Below, in pieces: positions 12,001 through 23,059 of a stretch of 64,000 nt of DNA (within the stretch, counting starts at the first letter, position 1; each line of letters opens with the position of its first letter). This DNA comes from Prostheceraeus crozeri (taxonomy: Eukaryota; Platyhelminthes; Polycladida; Euryleptidae). Under the pieces are notes generated by a model. The model worked only from the letters and a program-made list of their open reading frames with translations, had not been told where the DNA came from and ran no database searches. The stretch is taken from NCBI GenBank assembly GCA_907163375.1, contig CAJQUW010009006.1:1-64000 (forward strand), written 5' to 3'. The position numbers were made by a program, and so were the translations under genes.

Positions 12001-15000
12001 GACAGCTTGGTGCTGAAAAAGAGTGTGGTCGCAGCAAAGGCTGGGCAGGCATAAGAGAGACCTGATGGTGGAATTCGGAAGTGGAAAGCGCTGACAAAGA
12101 AAAGAAGTTGCGCTTCAAGCAATGGCAGCAAAGCAAGTGTGAGGCAACTAAAGTTCTCTATAAAAATGTAAAGAGATAAAGTATCACTATCAAATGAGAC
12201 CGATGAACTGCAATAAAAATTATTATTGATGAAGTTGAAGATAGTTGATGCAAAAAACGTCAAATTGACATAGGGCATATGCATCAAGCATTCAAATATT
12301 ACATATGCATATCAAACATGCTCACTTATGTCCAATCTTTAATAGTGCATGTAAGTTTATAGCAATGATCACAATTGGCATAAAGCATCTGCACTTACAT
12401 GTAATTATGCCATGCTTCTCTGGAATTTATTTTGTAATATACAAGTATTAAGGTCATTATCATTTATATCATGTCATTTGCCTGAAATTGAAGGCGTTTT
12501 ACAATTAACTACTCAGCTACTAATGCTGTCATTCATTATTTTTGTGGCTGTAACAATTTGCAATGCCTATCACGAGCAACGCAGTTCGTTCAGGGGAAAT
12601 GAAATTAATTTGAACATGTCCCGCACAAGCTATATTACAGATCAGGCCACATCGAGCCAAAATCCTCTGACAGTGCCCCATCGAAAAAATGGGACTACAT
12701 ACATTTAAATTATATAAGCGAAAAATGGACCTAAACATACAAAAGAATTACAATTTTGAACATGCATATAGTCAGTCTTTTGATATCAAAATTGCCATAC
12801 TTTTGCGAGAGGATTTTTTCAAATGATTGTCGTCAATTGCTAGCAGGCTAGACGACCAATGATGTGACTTTGTATCGAAGTTGGCCTTTAGGATCATACT
12901 TTTAAAAAAAAATTCCTGAAAAACATGCAAACATATTAATGACTCAGTCAGATTTTTATATGTATAGCATCTGAATGAAATCAGATTGCTCTACTCGTAC
13001 TGAAGTAATTAAACTCTAAGTGATAAGTTGCACATAAAATTCAACTTTCCAAAATTTGCGGAAGTGCTTTCGAATTGTTCCTCACCTTCATTATTCGCCT
13101 CAATACCGTACCGCGCAACCGCGAAAAAATTTTAAATACTGATAGCACGAATCGTCAAACTCGATCACATGCACATAGAATTCCTGTGATACAGCAAATA
13201 AGAGCTTCATCTGTAATATTTCAATTTTAAACTACTAAATATTGGAAAATCATTCCCTTATGGTTACTCATGGTTACTTATTTCCTGTAAAATTATCAGT
13301 GAATTTACATCATAGCCTCATGGCGCCTCTTTCAGAGCTGTGTCGGCTAGTGATAATCCAAGCGACAGCAACAAGCGACTTGCACTGAATCCTTACTTGT
13401 CTTTCGCCATTGAACAATGACTAATTGCATTTCCAGTCGCCCAGTGATAGACTTAGTATAGGCTAACGGATTATTCACTTCGACCACAATTGAGCTACAA
13501 GCTTGCTCTATGACTACAAAAGCATAAGAACCCAAAAAGAACCCGAGTCATTGAGTGGGTCACCGAATGGTGCCTTTGAACCAGTTTCATCACTGATATA
13601 CACACCATCATGCTATAACTTTTTACTTTTTCACCGATATTCCTAGACATTCCAAATGTGAAGAATGATTTTAGAAGTTTTTAATATAATCGCAGCTCCA
13701 TCGCTGAAATTCATCCCCGGAGATATTATTTCAAAAGAGAGTCGAAGCCTCTTGTATTGACGAACTAGGCTTCGAGGATTGCTGCAATCATCATGCCTGA
13801 TTGTTCGAATCTCTGTCTTAGTAGCCATGTATCTCAGGGTTGTTTCGAGGCACAAATCGAATTTCTCTGGTCGACCCGGCTTGCGAAGTTGTCGTGGAGA
13901 TGTTCTTAGAATCTAATGATCTAGTTGTCATGGTGGTAGAAATCGATCACAGTATATGATGCATGCAAAAAGAGTCTGACATGTGGATTGGATTTCCTAA
14001 AATTTGATGGAATCATGACAATTTGAACACTCTGGTATTCATGACTTAGATAAGTGCAAGCGATAGTTGCATTGGCATCCACTGCCAGCTCATCTATATG
14101 TAGTTCTATATCATTCATGTGCAATCAAAAGTCCGAGATCAATGTGTCTGGCTGAAGATTAGGCGGGCTGAGCTTTCAGTGGTCCCCTGTTCACGCGTAC
14201 CTGTAGGATGCAAAGCAGGACCAAGGTGAAGCAAGACAAACAAACAAATCAAGACACACACTTATTTCATTGAGGGATTTGTAGTCAGAAATTTCTGAGC
14301 AACTAGACACGACAACAAAAATGGAAGATTGCTGCACCAGATAGCCGGTGTAATAGATGCGAGACCAAATATTTGCCGACTCAACCTATGCAGTAGCCAA
14401 TAGCCATTCCACCAACATCTGCTTATTCTTTACTCATTATTCATCTGCTGCATATGCACAGTGCCCTGTACATAGCACTCCCTTCTATTCTTTAGTTATC
14501 TATATAGGGTTGTTCCTAACTAAGCCAAGCAATCATAAGCTCCGTTCATCAGTCTGCAAGCCGATTTTACTGATCTAACCTCCTGCAATAAGACTAAACA
14601 TTCATTGCAATGAAATAAAAGCTACTTACTTTCCCTGCTGCCTTGAAACATGCCGTGTGCGTAGATATAGGCTGATAGCTTCGTTAATAGCGGCAGACCA
14701 CAAAATTCCACGTCCAGCTGGTGCGTTTAGAAATGCGTGCAGCGTTTAAACAAAATCTAACATAAATTTAGAAGGAATTTGTGACAGAAACATTCTTGCA
14801 CAAAATACATTAATCTGTAGTTTCCGACATTGTGTCAGCATTTTCTGTAAAAGCGTTGATATTTCTAGATAGAGTGAACAATTTTCTATCCAATGATATC
14901 AAGTTTGTTGTATGTTTTTGCAGGATAAAAATAACATAATGATCACGTGAATGAAATATGTCCAATTTTGAATTATTGCTATTTAAATACAACTACTACA

Positions 15001-16985
15001 ATTTCTTGTAAAACCATTGACATTTCTGGTGGTTTCAGAAAATTTATAGTCTTTTGATACCTCATACACGCTGTAACTCGCCGTGGTTAAAATAACATCA
15101 TAAACCGGTGTTTTTGACATTCTCGAACAATCCACATACCACTCCCCAGACAATTCTGCGGCATCTTTGATAAAACCAAGCATATTTCTGTAATGTATGG
15201 CTCCTATGTATCATACCATTTTCTTGGTTTTGATTGTAATCTTGTAGTTAAAATAACATAAGAACATGGGGCCTAAATGACCATTTCTTGTGGGGCCTAA
15301 ATGTACTGGGGCCTAATTGACTGGACACCCTGAGAAGCCGATGACCGATGATCGGAACGAACGGCTTTTTTGCTTGATTGAACGTGATTGAGCGGTAATT
15401 TAGCCCCGGAAACCCAACAAAAGAAATAATGGTAGAAAATCCTTGATACATTCAAAAATTGCTTATTTACACATTCTGACTTCAATGAAGTAGTATTCTG
15501 AAATTTGAAAATATTTAATTGCCAATTTGGGCATGGATCACCACTAACCCATTGGGGTTTCGTGGTGTAGTGAAACCTCGAAATTTCGATAAAAGAAAAC
15601 TCTATTGATGCTCTTCGAAAGTGCTTGTTTGAGCATTAAGACTTCAGTTCAATGACAAAACAATGACAAGAGACTTGCTATTACACAATGATTCCATCTC
15701 TTGCTATTGATTTAGTGTTCGGAAAATACATCTACTTATTCTACTACTCATCAGCTACTAAAACATCTGCACACATCACCATCAATGCGGTTTAGCAGTG
15801 ATGAAAACTGAGGAAGCCGGACTGAAAAAGTTTCACGTCCTTCCATGAAGCAACGAAATTTGTCATGATGCACACTAAAGTATCATTTAATTCATCACTT
15901 GGTCACAAAGCAATGAACAGTTTGAATTCAAAAGCTATGATGAGGTAGGTCTACTTGCACTGTGGGTGCCAATCTGACCACTACTTTTTAAAAATGGCAG
16001 GTATTATGTTGCTTTTGCATCAAGTAAAGTCATAAGCTGTGGTCGGGCCCGATGTGGGTACCTCGATTTTTGCGGAAAGCGGGCATTCCCATGCAGGCAC
16101 GGGCATTTACAATATTGGCTTAATCTGAGAATTCATATCTGGTCAGTGGATATGCAGGTAGGGATTCATGGCGGCGTACATGACGTGGGCGTAATGTATG
16201 CAGCCTAAGCTCATTATGCAATTGAATCTAGTCACTATCGAATTCAGTCACATCGTATTCTTAAATCACTATTTCTGAAGACTAGACCTAGGCCTATGCT
16301 AGCTAGCAGGTTTCAAGCACTGTGAAGCGAAGTGTCAAATGAGTGAACATCTATCTACCCATTGTCACCTATAGCAAATTCGTGCAGCGTGATGCTGCTA
16401 AAGCGTGTTGTAGGCTAATCATCAAGGCAGAAGGAGTAGGACTTTCTCCATCGATTTTGATATTCTCTAGTTTGATTGGTTTTGATACAAAGGGCGCGTG
16501 TGACGTGTAGCGTTTGACGTCAACTCATGTTTCGCATTGTCATTGTAGGACAATACCGACAACGAATTTTCCGATAGGGCAGCTTGTATTATTTCGCGAT
16601 GTTAGATGGAGAACATCCTGCATCGCCAGCTTCCGCATTTCTCTGAAAAAACCAATGTTAGTTAGAAACGACATCACTATATAATAAGGTTCGACAGCAC
16701 TATGTAGGGTCCATCAGTATTGAATATTGTTTTGACTTAGAAGGAACGACTGAACGGGTGCTTTATGCCACGAACGAACGGAACGAGGGTAATAGTTCAT
16801 TTGAGCGGTGAACGAACGAACGGGTCTGAAAGGCTAATGAGCGGAAGATCGAACGAATTGGGAAAAATATGACCGTTCTAATGCTGGGTATGAAACACAA
16901 TAATCGAAAGACATACCTGATCGCTTTTTTACGTTGAGGAGTCAGGACGATTGCAGGAAATTGCTTATCTGAGGAGCCATCTGGG
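9073..16985. other. Long stretch with no gene recognised
   Basis: AT-rich host-like DNA. Open frames here are short, unrelated to anything I know, and lack splice or codon patterns that would support them. Weak structure only: three diverged direct repeats of ~165-bp period at about 14820-15260 (each with aaaataacat) and a triple ggggcctaaatg motif at 15266-15315. Confidence 0.6.
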
Positions 16986-16987
16986 AG

Positions 16988-17215
16988 TGATGGTCGCAGT
17001 TCACTGCATGTTATGAGGGAAAACATGAACTCCGAACGCTACGTTCGAGTGATCGAAGAACATGCTGTTTATCCTTTAGCATGCAGTTTAGGTGATCCAT
17101 CATCTGATTGGATTCTCATGGATGACAAAATGCTCCATGTCATCGTGCCAGTGCAACTCCATTGTATAGAAGACAGGCAGGAAAACGAACCTTAGACTGG
17201 CCAGTAAGGTCTACT
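16988..17215 (+). mobile_element. Tc1/mariner transposase remnant
   Basis: Translation gives DGRSSLHVM, then MNSERYVRVIEEHA, then WILMDD. After a 1-base frameshift near 17125 it continues as NAPCHRA and, around 17190, LDWPVRS. These are the hallmark steps around the second catalytic aspartate of Tc1/mariner DDE transposases (GN-RY, DNAPCH, LDWPARSPDLN). Only the middle of the protein survives; no terminal inverted repeats were found. It is a dead fragment. Confidence 0.8.
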
Positions 17216-19222
17216 CCCTTTTAACGACTAGGCCCTAACTGGGCAAACATATAACAAAGAAAAATATTTAATATGATATAGGATGCAGATTTATTCAATT
17301 ATAGTTAGAAAACGTGCTGTTTACTTTAAAATGTCTAGTTCTAGCTAATTTCTAACTATTTATGAAACGGACTGCATGCGTATGTTTGACATGTAGGCTA
17401 TTCCATGTATGGCCTACACATCAATCTTGTCGTTCTCAGATAAGTAACTTCCTATTACACTCAACTCGTTTAGCATCGTAGATAGCAACAATTGAGGAGA
17501 CAGAATAGAAAAATGTCCTCAGACATGATGTTTGAGGACATCTTTCCATTGCTTGTCCAGGCGAGCGGGCACTCTGCAATCTTTATCATTGAGGAGATTT
17601 TCTCTTAAGTTCGGTGGAATTTCAAATTTAAAAAATCTGACAAAATTGGTGATTTGACATCTTGAATTGCTTTTTACAACATGGGGGATGAATGAGTTGG
17701 AGCAAATGAACATCACGATAAGAAAGCTCAGAACCTAAATATCTTGTGCCGTGAATTTCATGTGATTTGGAACATTGGTTTGGATGTTAAAGGGGAGGCA
17801 GATTCAGTCCTACGCACTTCAGAGTCCGGTATGGAAAAGGACTGAAGTGAATAAATGTCCGTGGTCTTAAAATCAATGCATCGCAAAATGGAAGCCATAT
17901 ATGCCTACACTAGGATTGTCCTGGTGTAGGCCTAATTTGGTTGGTTTCAATTCTTCCTAAATTGTAGCTCTTTCGCAGTTCTTTCGCGTTTGACGATACT
18001 GAATGTCTCTCAAGGATCTGCATGTGGATGTGTTCCAGCAACGAAATTCTTCTATCAAATTAAGGCATCTTTTAGTGTCTTCGTGCAATTCCGGAGACCA
18101 TTAGTACATCTATGGGACGAAGCGACGATTGGGAGACCGATTCAAAAGATATGTGAATAAATAATGTGTCGATGGTCAGATGTTGAGTGCAGCATCGATC
18201 ACAAAGACCTTATTGCTAAGTTCATATTCAGAGGAAGAATCCAGACAGGCATTCAATTCATTGTCAAGAGTGTGAGAACTACAGAAAAGAGAAAAAGTTC
18301 GAAAGAAGTTCATCAATCAAGTTATATGCATGCATGTACAATAAAAAGACTTTTATAGAAAACATTTTGAAGAGACTTTTCAAATGTTTCGCTTTTTTGA
18401 TTATTTGATCTTTTTAACTTTTGTTTTTTCTAAAAATGGCTAAATCAACCGCTCGCTCACGACAAAAAATCACCGCTCGCTCGCTCAATTTTCGCTCACG
18501 GAATATTTTTTTCGCTCATCAAAAAATTGAAAAAATGTTGCTCGCTCAAAAACACTGGTCTGGAGCCTATCGGTGAAACTATAAAATGACGTCGACTAAG
18601 ATGGTGTGGTCATATGGAAAGGAAAGTGCCATACAAGCAAACCGTCATACTCAACTTATGGATGGAACAATCGACGTTTAATGGTGTAAGTATGAGTAAG
18701 CAATTTTAACCTGTAGGTAAATAAGTAGTGAAAAAATTATCCATCAAAATAACACGCACACGCCTAAGGATGATTTAATTAGAGAACTTTTTCACAGGCA
18801 ATTTAAGGAATTGATTGTCGTCCTCAGATTTCTTTTTTCCACGTCTCAATTATCCTTGGAGTTTCTTGACTTCACGGATCCTTCAAAAGATTTCGTATGT
18901 TCGCTTTGTTCGACTTCTCTTCAATATGACGATAGAATCAACCCAGATAACGAAGGGTCAACTTGAACAATATTTGCCTCAATATAATCACACTGACTGT
19001 TTAGTGAGGAAGAAGGAACAGAAATTTGAATTATGAACTTTATTGTTGATTTCGGATCGCGAAGCAGTTGACGTAGAATCAATTTTAGAAAAATGGTACT
19101 TGTGAGAGACTTCACTTTTCATCCAAGTTTAGAAGTGAATAGAACTTAGGTGCTTCAGAGGATTTCCCATTTTCACAAATATGAACATAGCGAAAGCCAA
19201 GTTTTCTTCGGCTACAAAATAT
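17216..19222. other. Non-coding stretch with an orphan hAT end
   Basis: No gene recognised. At 18440-18557 lies a sequence rich in cgctcgctcac that ends aaaacactg; read inward from 18557 it starts CAGTGTTTTTGAGCG, the form of a hAT terminus. The partner end was not found. Confidence 0.45.
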
Positions 19223-20046
19223 CAGAGCTGGCCATCACGGAAGTCCACGATTTCGCGATTCCGCTAACGAAATTCGATCGCGATCGCGGAATGAATTTTG
19301 ACTTTTAGTCCGCGATCGCTGATTAAATCAGACTTAGCTCCGCGATTTTCATTGAAAATATCAGAAATTTTGTAAATGATTTAATCCACATATTTTATTG
19401 GTTTGAAAACGAATCTTTGGTTTTATTCAATAACCTACTAAAATAATCTTGTAGATGTCTAATATTCCTTGAAAGATCATAAAAATAAATTGCACTGTAA
19501 TTAGGCCCCTATGATTTCTCTTGGTCTAGCAATCTAAATAAAAAATATTTGCTTTAGTATTTTATCGGTAGCGACAGTAGGCCTATAGTCTAAATGCTGC
19601 TGCGTTTCTTACATTTCTTTAATGTGAATGATTTATTCTCATACAGAGCGCCTTCATATGCTTCTTATATGCGTCGGAATAGGTTGAAGACTCATCCTCA
19701 AGTTCTCGAGTCTCTGTCATCGTGACGTTTGTAGTAATTGCATTCGAATCATTGTCACGATCTATGGAGGCACACATGGGCCACCATATAATTCCTTTCA
19801 ACTTAATAGCAAGCAAAAGTAGGTCTACAGGCCTATAACATGCCAATTGAATACCTCCTCAGCTAAGCACAATTGTAAAAATTAAACGTTAGGCCTACAG
19901 TAAGCACTATAATCTTGACATTCCTTCAGTTACTTGAAAAGATATCAGATATAGTAACTGCCCGATCGCGATCGCGGAATCGCGATCTCGGATGGTCAAA
20001 TTTTCAGTCGCAGACCCTTGATATTTGTATCGTGTGCCCAGCTCTG
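19223..20046. mobile_element. Non-autonomous hAT element (824 bp)
   Basis: The left end starts CAGAGCTGGCC; the right end, reversed, starts CAGAGCTGGGC. The flanking 8 bp are caaaatat (19215-19222) and caaaattt (20047-20054), matching at 7 of 8 positions, which is the hAT target length. Both subterminal regions carry cgatcgcgatcgcgg palindromic motifs, possible transposase binding sites. No transposase is encoded. Confidence 0.75.
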
Positions 20047-20088
20047 CAAAATTTTATTGAAACATACGACGTTTCGCCGCACAAGCTT

Positions 20089-20400
20089 GGTCACGTATGC
20101 TTGTATGGAAATCATTAATGAGCATGGAAGCAACGAATGGAAATAAGTTCAGAATATTTGCAATCAAAACAGATATTCGATGACTGCACAAAACATGGCA
20201 TGATTAAAACTCGAGTACTACCATAAAAATTGAAAACAGTATGATAAAATTGAAAACTGTGTCATTTTGATAGCAGTATCTAAAACACTCCAAATTTTGT
20301 ACAGTCATTGAATATTTGTCTTTATTGTAAATATTCTGAACTTATTTCCATCTGTTACTTCCATGCCCATTAATGATTTTTCGTACACGCATACGTGACC
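20089..20400. repeat. Imperfect inverted repeat, ~105-bp arms
   Basis: 20089-20193 (starting ggtcacgtatgc) and 20294-20400 (ending gcatacgtgacc) are reverse complements at roughly 85 percent over ~105 bp with a ~100-bp spacer. Both arms contain ttcagaatattt or its complement. It may be a foldback element or an inverted duplication; no terminal motif or target duplication was identified. Confidence 0.6.
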
Positions 20401-20791
20401 ACACATCGTGGTCCAAGGATCCCTTTGATCGATGCAGGGGTCGTACCCGTCATACTTTTTTGGCAATTTGCTGAAATTTTTGTACTTTTTTTCAAATGAA
20501 GGTTTATTACAATTTTTAATCAACAGTTTGGTAATATGTTGTTAAACTTTAATGTCATAATTCTAAGAATAAAACTAACCGCATACCAAAACTTGTACAC
20601 GATCAATTGCTTGGAAGTTGCTGTCAAATGATATTAGGCTTAATTGTTATGCTTGTTTCGCTCATGGTAATGATAATATAATGAAGTTGCGGTGTTTCAG
20701 CCTGCGCGCAAAGATTAAAAACTGGCTTTCTTCATACATCCACATGTTTTGATTCGCGATCGCTATACATGAAATGCAATTTATAAACGTC

Positions 20792-20797
20792 TTCATG
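20792..20797. repeat. Polinton target-site duplication, left
   Basis: ttcatg, identical to the 6 bp directly after the right terminus (42146-42151). A 6-bp duplication is the Polinton standard. Confidence 0.9.
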
Positions 20798-21498
20798 AGT
20801 AGTAAGTAAAACTCCACTTCTGGACCGCGCAAGATGGCCGCCGTCGCTGACGTCCCCCCCCTCCTGTCCGTCGAGTCGGTCGTGGTGTGCCGCCGTGTTG
20901 CTTCGAGTCTGACGTCCCCCCCCTCCTGTCCATCGAGTCGGTCGTGGTGTGGCGTCGTGTTGCTTCGAGTCTGACGTCCCCCCCTCCTGTCCGGCCGTCG
21001 TATAGCGCGCAGTGATGTGCTGTCCAGGTTGGCGTGGTGTGCCGGCCAGGTTGGCGTGGTGTGCCGGCCAGGTTGGGAGGGTGGACTGTTGTAGCTCACC
21101 TGAAAAAATCCTAAGTGTCAGAGTGGCTTTGTATGGGTAAAATTTTGAAAATTTTCCGAAGTGTGTCATTTCGACCTGGGACCCTCACCAAAACATTTTT
21201 CATCAAATTTCACGGACCCCCCCCCCGACAGCAATCTTCTAACTTTGGTTCTAGTGGACGGATTTTGTCTTACAGCTACTCGTTTGAAAGAGGAGAAAAA
21301 CTGCTCGACGCCATTTTTGCCGCGAGTCAATCGGACCAGCCGTTCAAAAGTTAGAGTTGTTACAAGATTTTAGGTCGGAGCTCACCTGAAAAAATCCTAA
21401 GTGTCAGAATGACTTTGTATGGGTAAAATTTTGAAAATTTTCCAAAGTGTGGCATTTCGACCTGGGACCCTCACCAAAACATTTTTCATCAAATTTCT
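20798..21498. repeat. Polinton left terminal inverted repeat
   Basis: Matches the reverse complement of 41455-42145. From the outside in: three 62-bp units each starting tgacgtcc with a C-run (20848, 20910, 20972), 22-bp units with ccaggttggcgtggtgt (21020-21085), then two longer units sharing cacctgaaaaaatcctaagt. Protein-primed replication would be expected to start at these ends. Confidence 0.9.
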
Positions 21499-21800
21499 CC
21501 GAACGAGGGGGGAGGGGGTCCGTGAAATTTGATGAAAAATGTTTTGGTAAAGGTCCCAGGTCGAAATTCGGAAGTTTTAAATTTTTCAAAATTTTCACCA
21601 CACTGGAGCTCTCACACTTAGGAATTTTTTCACTTGTGGCATGTTACATGGACATGTGCTGACGGACCGACTTCCCGTGGTCATATGAGAATGGTTCAGG
21701 TGTCATATGATAGAGAATGATGAGACGAATCGTTTGCAACAAACCGCATGTCGCTACGATGAATACTTTTGGAGATAGAGCCATTTTAAGTTTTCTTCCG
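21499..21800. other. Inverted piece of the terminal repeat; no gene
   Basis: 21505-21640 is an inverted, diverged copy of part of the adjoining repeat (ggtccgtgaaatttgatg, ggtcccaggtcgaaatt), so the inner edge of the left end can fold back on itself. The rest to the TATA box at 21805 shows nothing recognisable. Confidence 0.6.
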
Positions 21801-21804
21801 AGCA

Positions 21805-21812
21805 TATATAAA
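21805..21812 (+). promoter_or_regulatory. TATA box of the first left-end unit (non-coding)
   Basis: TATATAAA. It has the same core as the boxes before small genes 1 and 2, but no reading frame of note follows. About 30 bp downstream begins a stretch with hairpin potential (actctatc near 21902 paired with gatagagt near 21954; ttgaagta with tacttcaa). Confidence 0.55.
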
Positions 21813-21835
21813 CCCCCGACAACGTAAGTCTCATC

Positions 21836-22197
21836 ACTTCATCGAAAGACGAGGTAAGCGACGGTCGTCGCTCTGAGCTCCCGATATCGGGTGTTTCAAA
21901 GGACTCTATCTTTTGAAGTAGGCAAGCTATCTTCTTACTTCAAAGTTTGTATGATAGAGTTTGATAGTGTCTTTACTACTGATAAAATTTTTTAAAAGTA
22001 GTATGAGTAGTAAAATGCGGATTTTTTTAAAAAAATTCTTAATTTTCAGTTTTTTCAAAGTTTTAACATGTAGACTAAGGTTTTCAAGTATGCTGAGTTC
22101 AAATCTGCTATCAGATTTGAAATTTAACTAAGTCTAAGTCTTCGGACTGGCGAATACTATCATTAAGTTGAATCTGCTATCGGTCAACTTGAACGTT
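21836..22197 (+). ncRNA. Candidate non-coding transcript with CTAT hairpins
   Basis: The region lies between the TATA box at 21805 and the next at 22215. It contains a hairpin at about 21902-21962, a CTAT-loop hairpin at 22098-22121 (TTCAAAT/ATTTGAA outer stem), a UUCG-capped hairpin (22137-22148) and a second CTAT hairpin (22165-22190). The last two repeat the tail of the modules that follow genes 1 and 2. Transcription is inferred from the TATA box only. Confidence 0.4.
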
Positions 22198-22214
22198 AAG
22201 TCGCGTTAGAGGGG

Positions 22215-22222
22215 TATATAAA
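22215..22222 (+). promoter_or_regulatory. TATA box of small gene 1
   Basis: TATATAAA, 31 bp ahead of the ATG at 22254. With a start site ~30 bp downstream, the leader would be only a few nucleotides long. The same arrangement is kept in the inverted fragment. Confidence 0.7.
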
Positions 22223-22253
22223 CCACTGCCTCTCATTTCATTTCATTTCAATC

Positions 22254-22520
22254 ATGCAGACGCCGAACAGTCAAGTCAGCTCTCCTCGCGGACCGCAGTT
22301 AAGGCCGCGAAATTTATTTGAGGAGTTTGTCAGGCTAGAGGAGCAAGACAGAGTCCACAATAATCTTGCTCGGATTGGCAATCCGATGACAGCAACTGTT
22401 GTCAATCCAACGGAATGGCGCTACATTCCACTTTTTAGCCATGTGCCAATTAGTGTGGAAGTCGACACTGCTACCAAAGAGAGAGTCAAAGACTCTCTCA
22501 GCAGAATTGGTAGGGTGTAA
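22254..22520 (+). CDS. Small Polinton gene 1 (88 aa, unknown)
   Basis: Starts MQTPNSQ, with a polar proline-rich N-terminus, then a charged stretch (LFEEFVRLEEQD) likely helical, and a conserved middle (NPTEWRYIPLFSHVP). No signal peptide, membrane segment or known domain is seen. A near-identical homologue is kept at 4699-4959 with its promoter and 3' stem-loop, which argues for function. It lies first in a row of tiny units between the left terminal repeat and the polymerase, the place where early regulatory genes might sit. Function unknown; the start is the only ATG close behind the TATA box. Confidence 0.7.
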   Translation: MQTPNSQVSSPRGPQLRPRNLFEEFVRLEEQDRVHNNLARIGNPMTATVVNPTEWRYIPLFSHVPISVEVDTATKERVKDSLSRIGRV

Positions 22521-22530
22521 GATGACGTTA

Positions 22531-22673
22531 CTCCCGAGAACGAACCACCGGCTCTCTTAAGGGCCACCATGGGGCAAGATTTGATAGAACCTCCTCGCGG
22601 TTTGCCCTGGGCAGTCTTCGGACTGGCGAATACTATCATTAAGTTGAATCTGCTATCAGTCAACTTGAACGTT
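22531..22673 (+). ncRNA. Structured 3' module after gene 1
   Basis: A 143-bp module nearly identical to 23060-23202. In order: histone-type stem-loop (22550-22565), AACC/GGTT hairpin, UUCG-capped hairpin CAGTC/GACTG (22612-22625), and a CTAT hairpin (22641-22666, outer stem AAGTTGA/TCAACTT). A TGATAG near 22582 can pair with CTATCA near 22634 to enclose the middle two hairpins. No AATAAA lies between the stop and the next gene. Confidence 0.65.
22550..22569 (+). terminator. Histone-type 3' stem-loop after gene 1
   Basis: GGCTCT, loop CTTA, AGGGCC, then ACCA, 29 nt past the stop. The metazoan histone mRNA consensus is GGYYYU-UHUH-ARRRCC followed by an ACC(C)A tail. Here the stem fits fully and the loop differs only at its first base. 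A purine-rich ggggcaaga follows 5-13 nt later, where a histone downstream element would be. Whether SLBP and U7 act on it is untested. Confidence 0.55.
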
Positions 22674-22738
22674 ATGCAGTCGATTGCTATCCCTGAAGCA
22701 TTCTGATTCGCTGTTGAGCAATTCATTGTTGAAAACCC

Positions 22739-22746
22739 TATATAAG
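22739..22746 (+). promoter_or_regulatory. TATA box of small gene 2
   Basis: TATATAAG, 40 bp before the ATG at 22787; third TATA box of the same design in under 1 kb. Confidence 0.7.
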
Positions 22747-22786
22747 CCAGAAGATTGTAGCGCTTCTCATTCAATATCAAGTCACG

Positions 22787-23044
22787 ATGGAAGCAACGTC
22801 TCCTGCCAACAGCATTCCCGTCTTCATCGATGAAGACAACGCCACTCCCGAGTTCATCATCCTCGACGAGTGGGATGAAGAGGATGATAAGAAGGGGAAG
22901 ATCAAGAAGATCGTTTGGACAGATGGGGTGTGGACTCCAAATACCACTCGCATCCGAAAGGTGCCAGATGCACCAGCACGACCTAGGCGGTATAGGGTCT
23001 ATGACAACCTAACCGTCATACCCATTGACTATTCCAGCCAATAG
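22787..23044 (+). CDS. Small Polinton gene 2 (85 aa, acidic, unknown)
   Basis: Starts MEATSPANSIPVF. The first half is strongly acidic (IDEDN, LDEWDEEDD), followed by a basic patch (KKGKIKKIVW) and an arginine-rich tail (ARPRRYRVYDNL). Such a split could suit a chromatin or nucleic-acid mimic, but no family is recognised. It sits between two direct copies of the structured module, and the whole cassette is absent from the inverted fragment at 3.9-9.1 kb, so it is a gain or loss unit. Its own TATA box and histone-type stem-loop (34 nt after the stop) frame it. Confidence 0.65.
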   Translation: MEATSPANSIPVFIDEDNATPEFIILDEWDEEDDKKGKIKKIVWTDGVWTPNTTRIRKVPDAPARPRRYRVYDNLTVIPIDYSSQ

Positions 23045-23059
23045 TCAACTTAATTCACA

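Noticed and set aside
12412-12708. 98-codon frame with a hydrophobic middle
   Set aside because: A single frame without homology I can name; hydrophobic runs are expected in AT-rich DNA.
20662-21662. Frames of up to 145 codons at the left terminal repeat
   Set aside because: Low-complexity translation of GC-rich 62-bp and 22-bp repeats; mirrored at 41601-42276.
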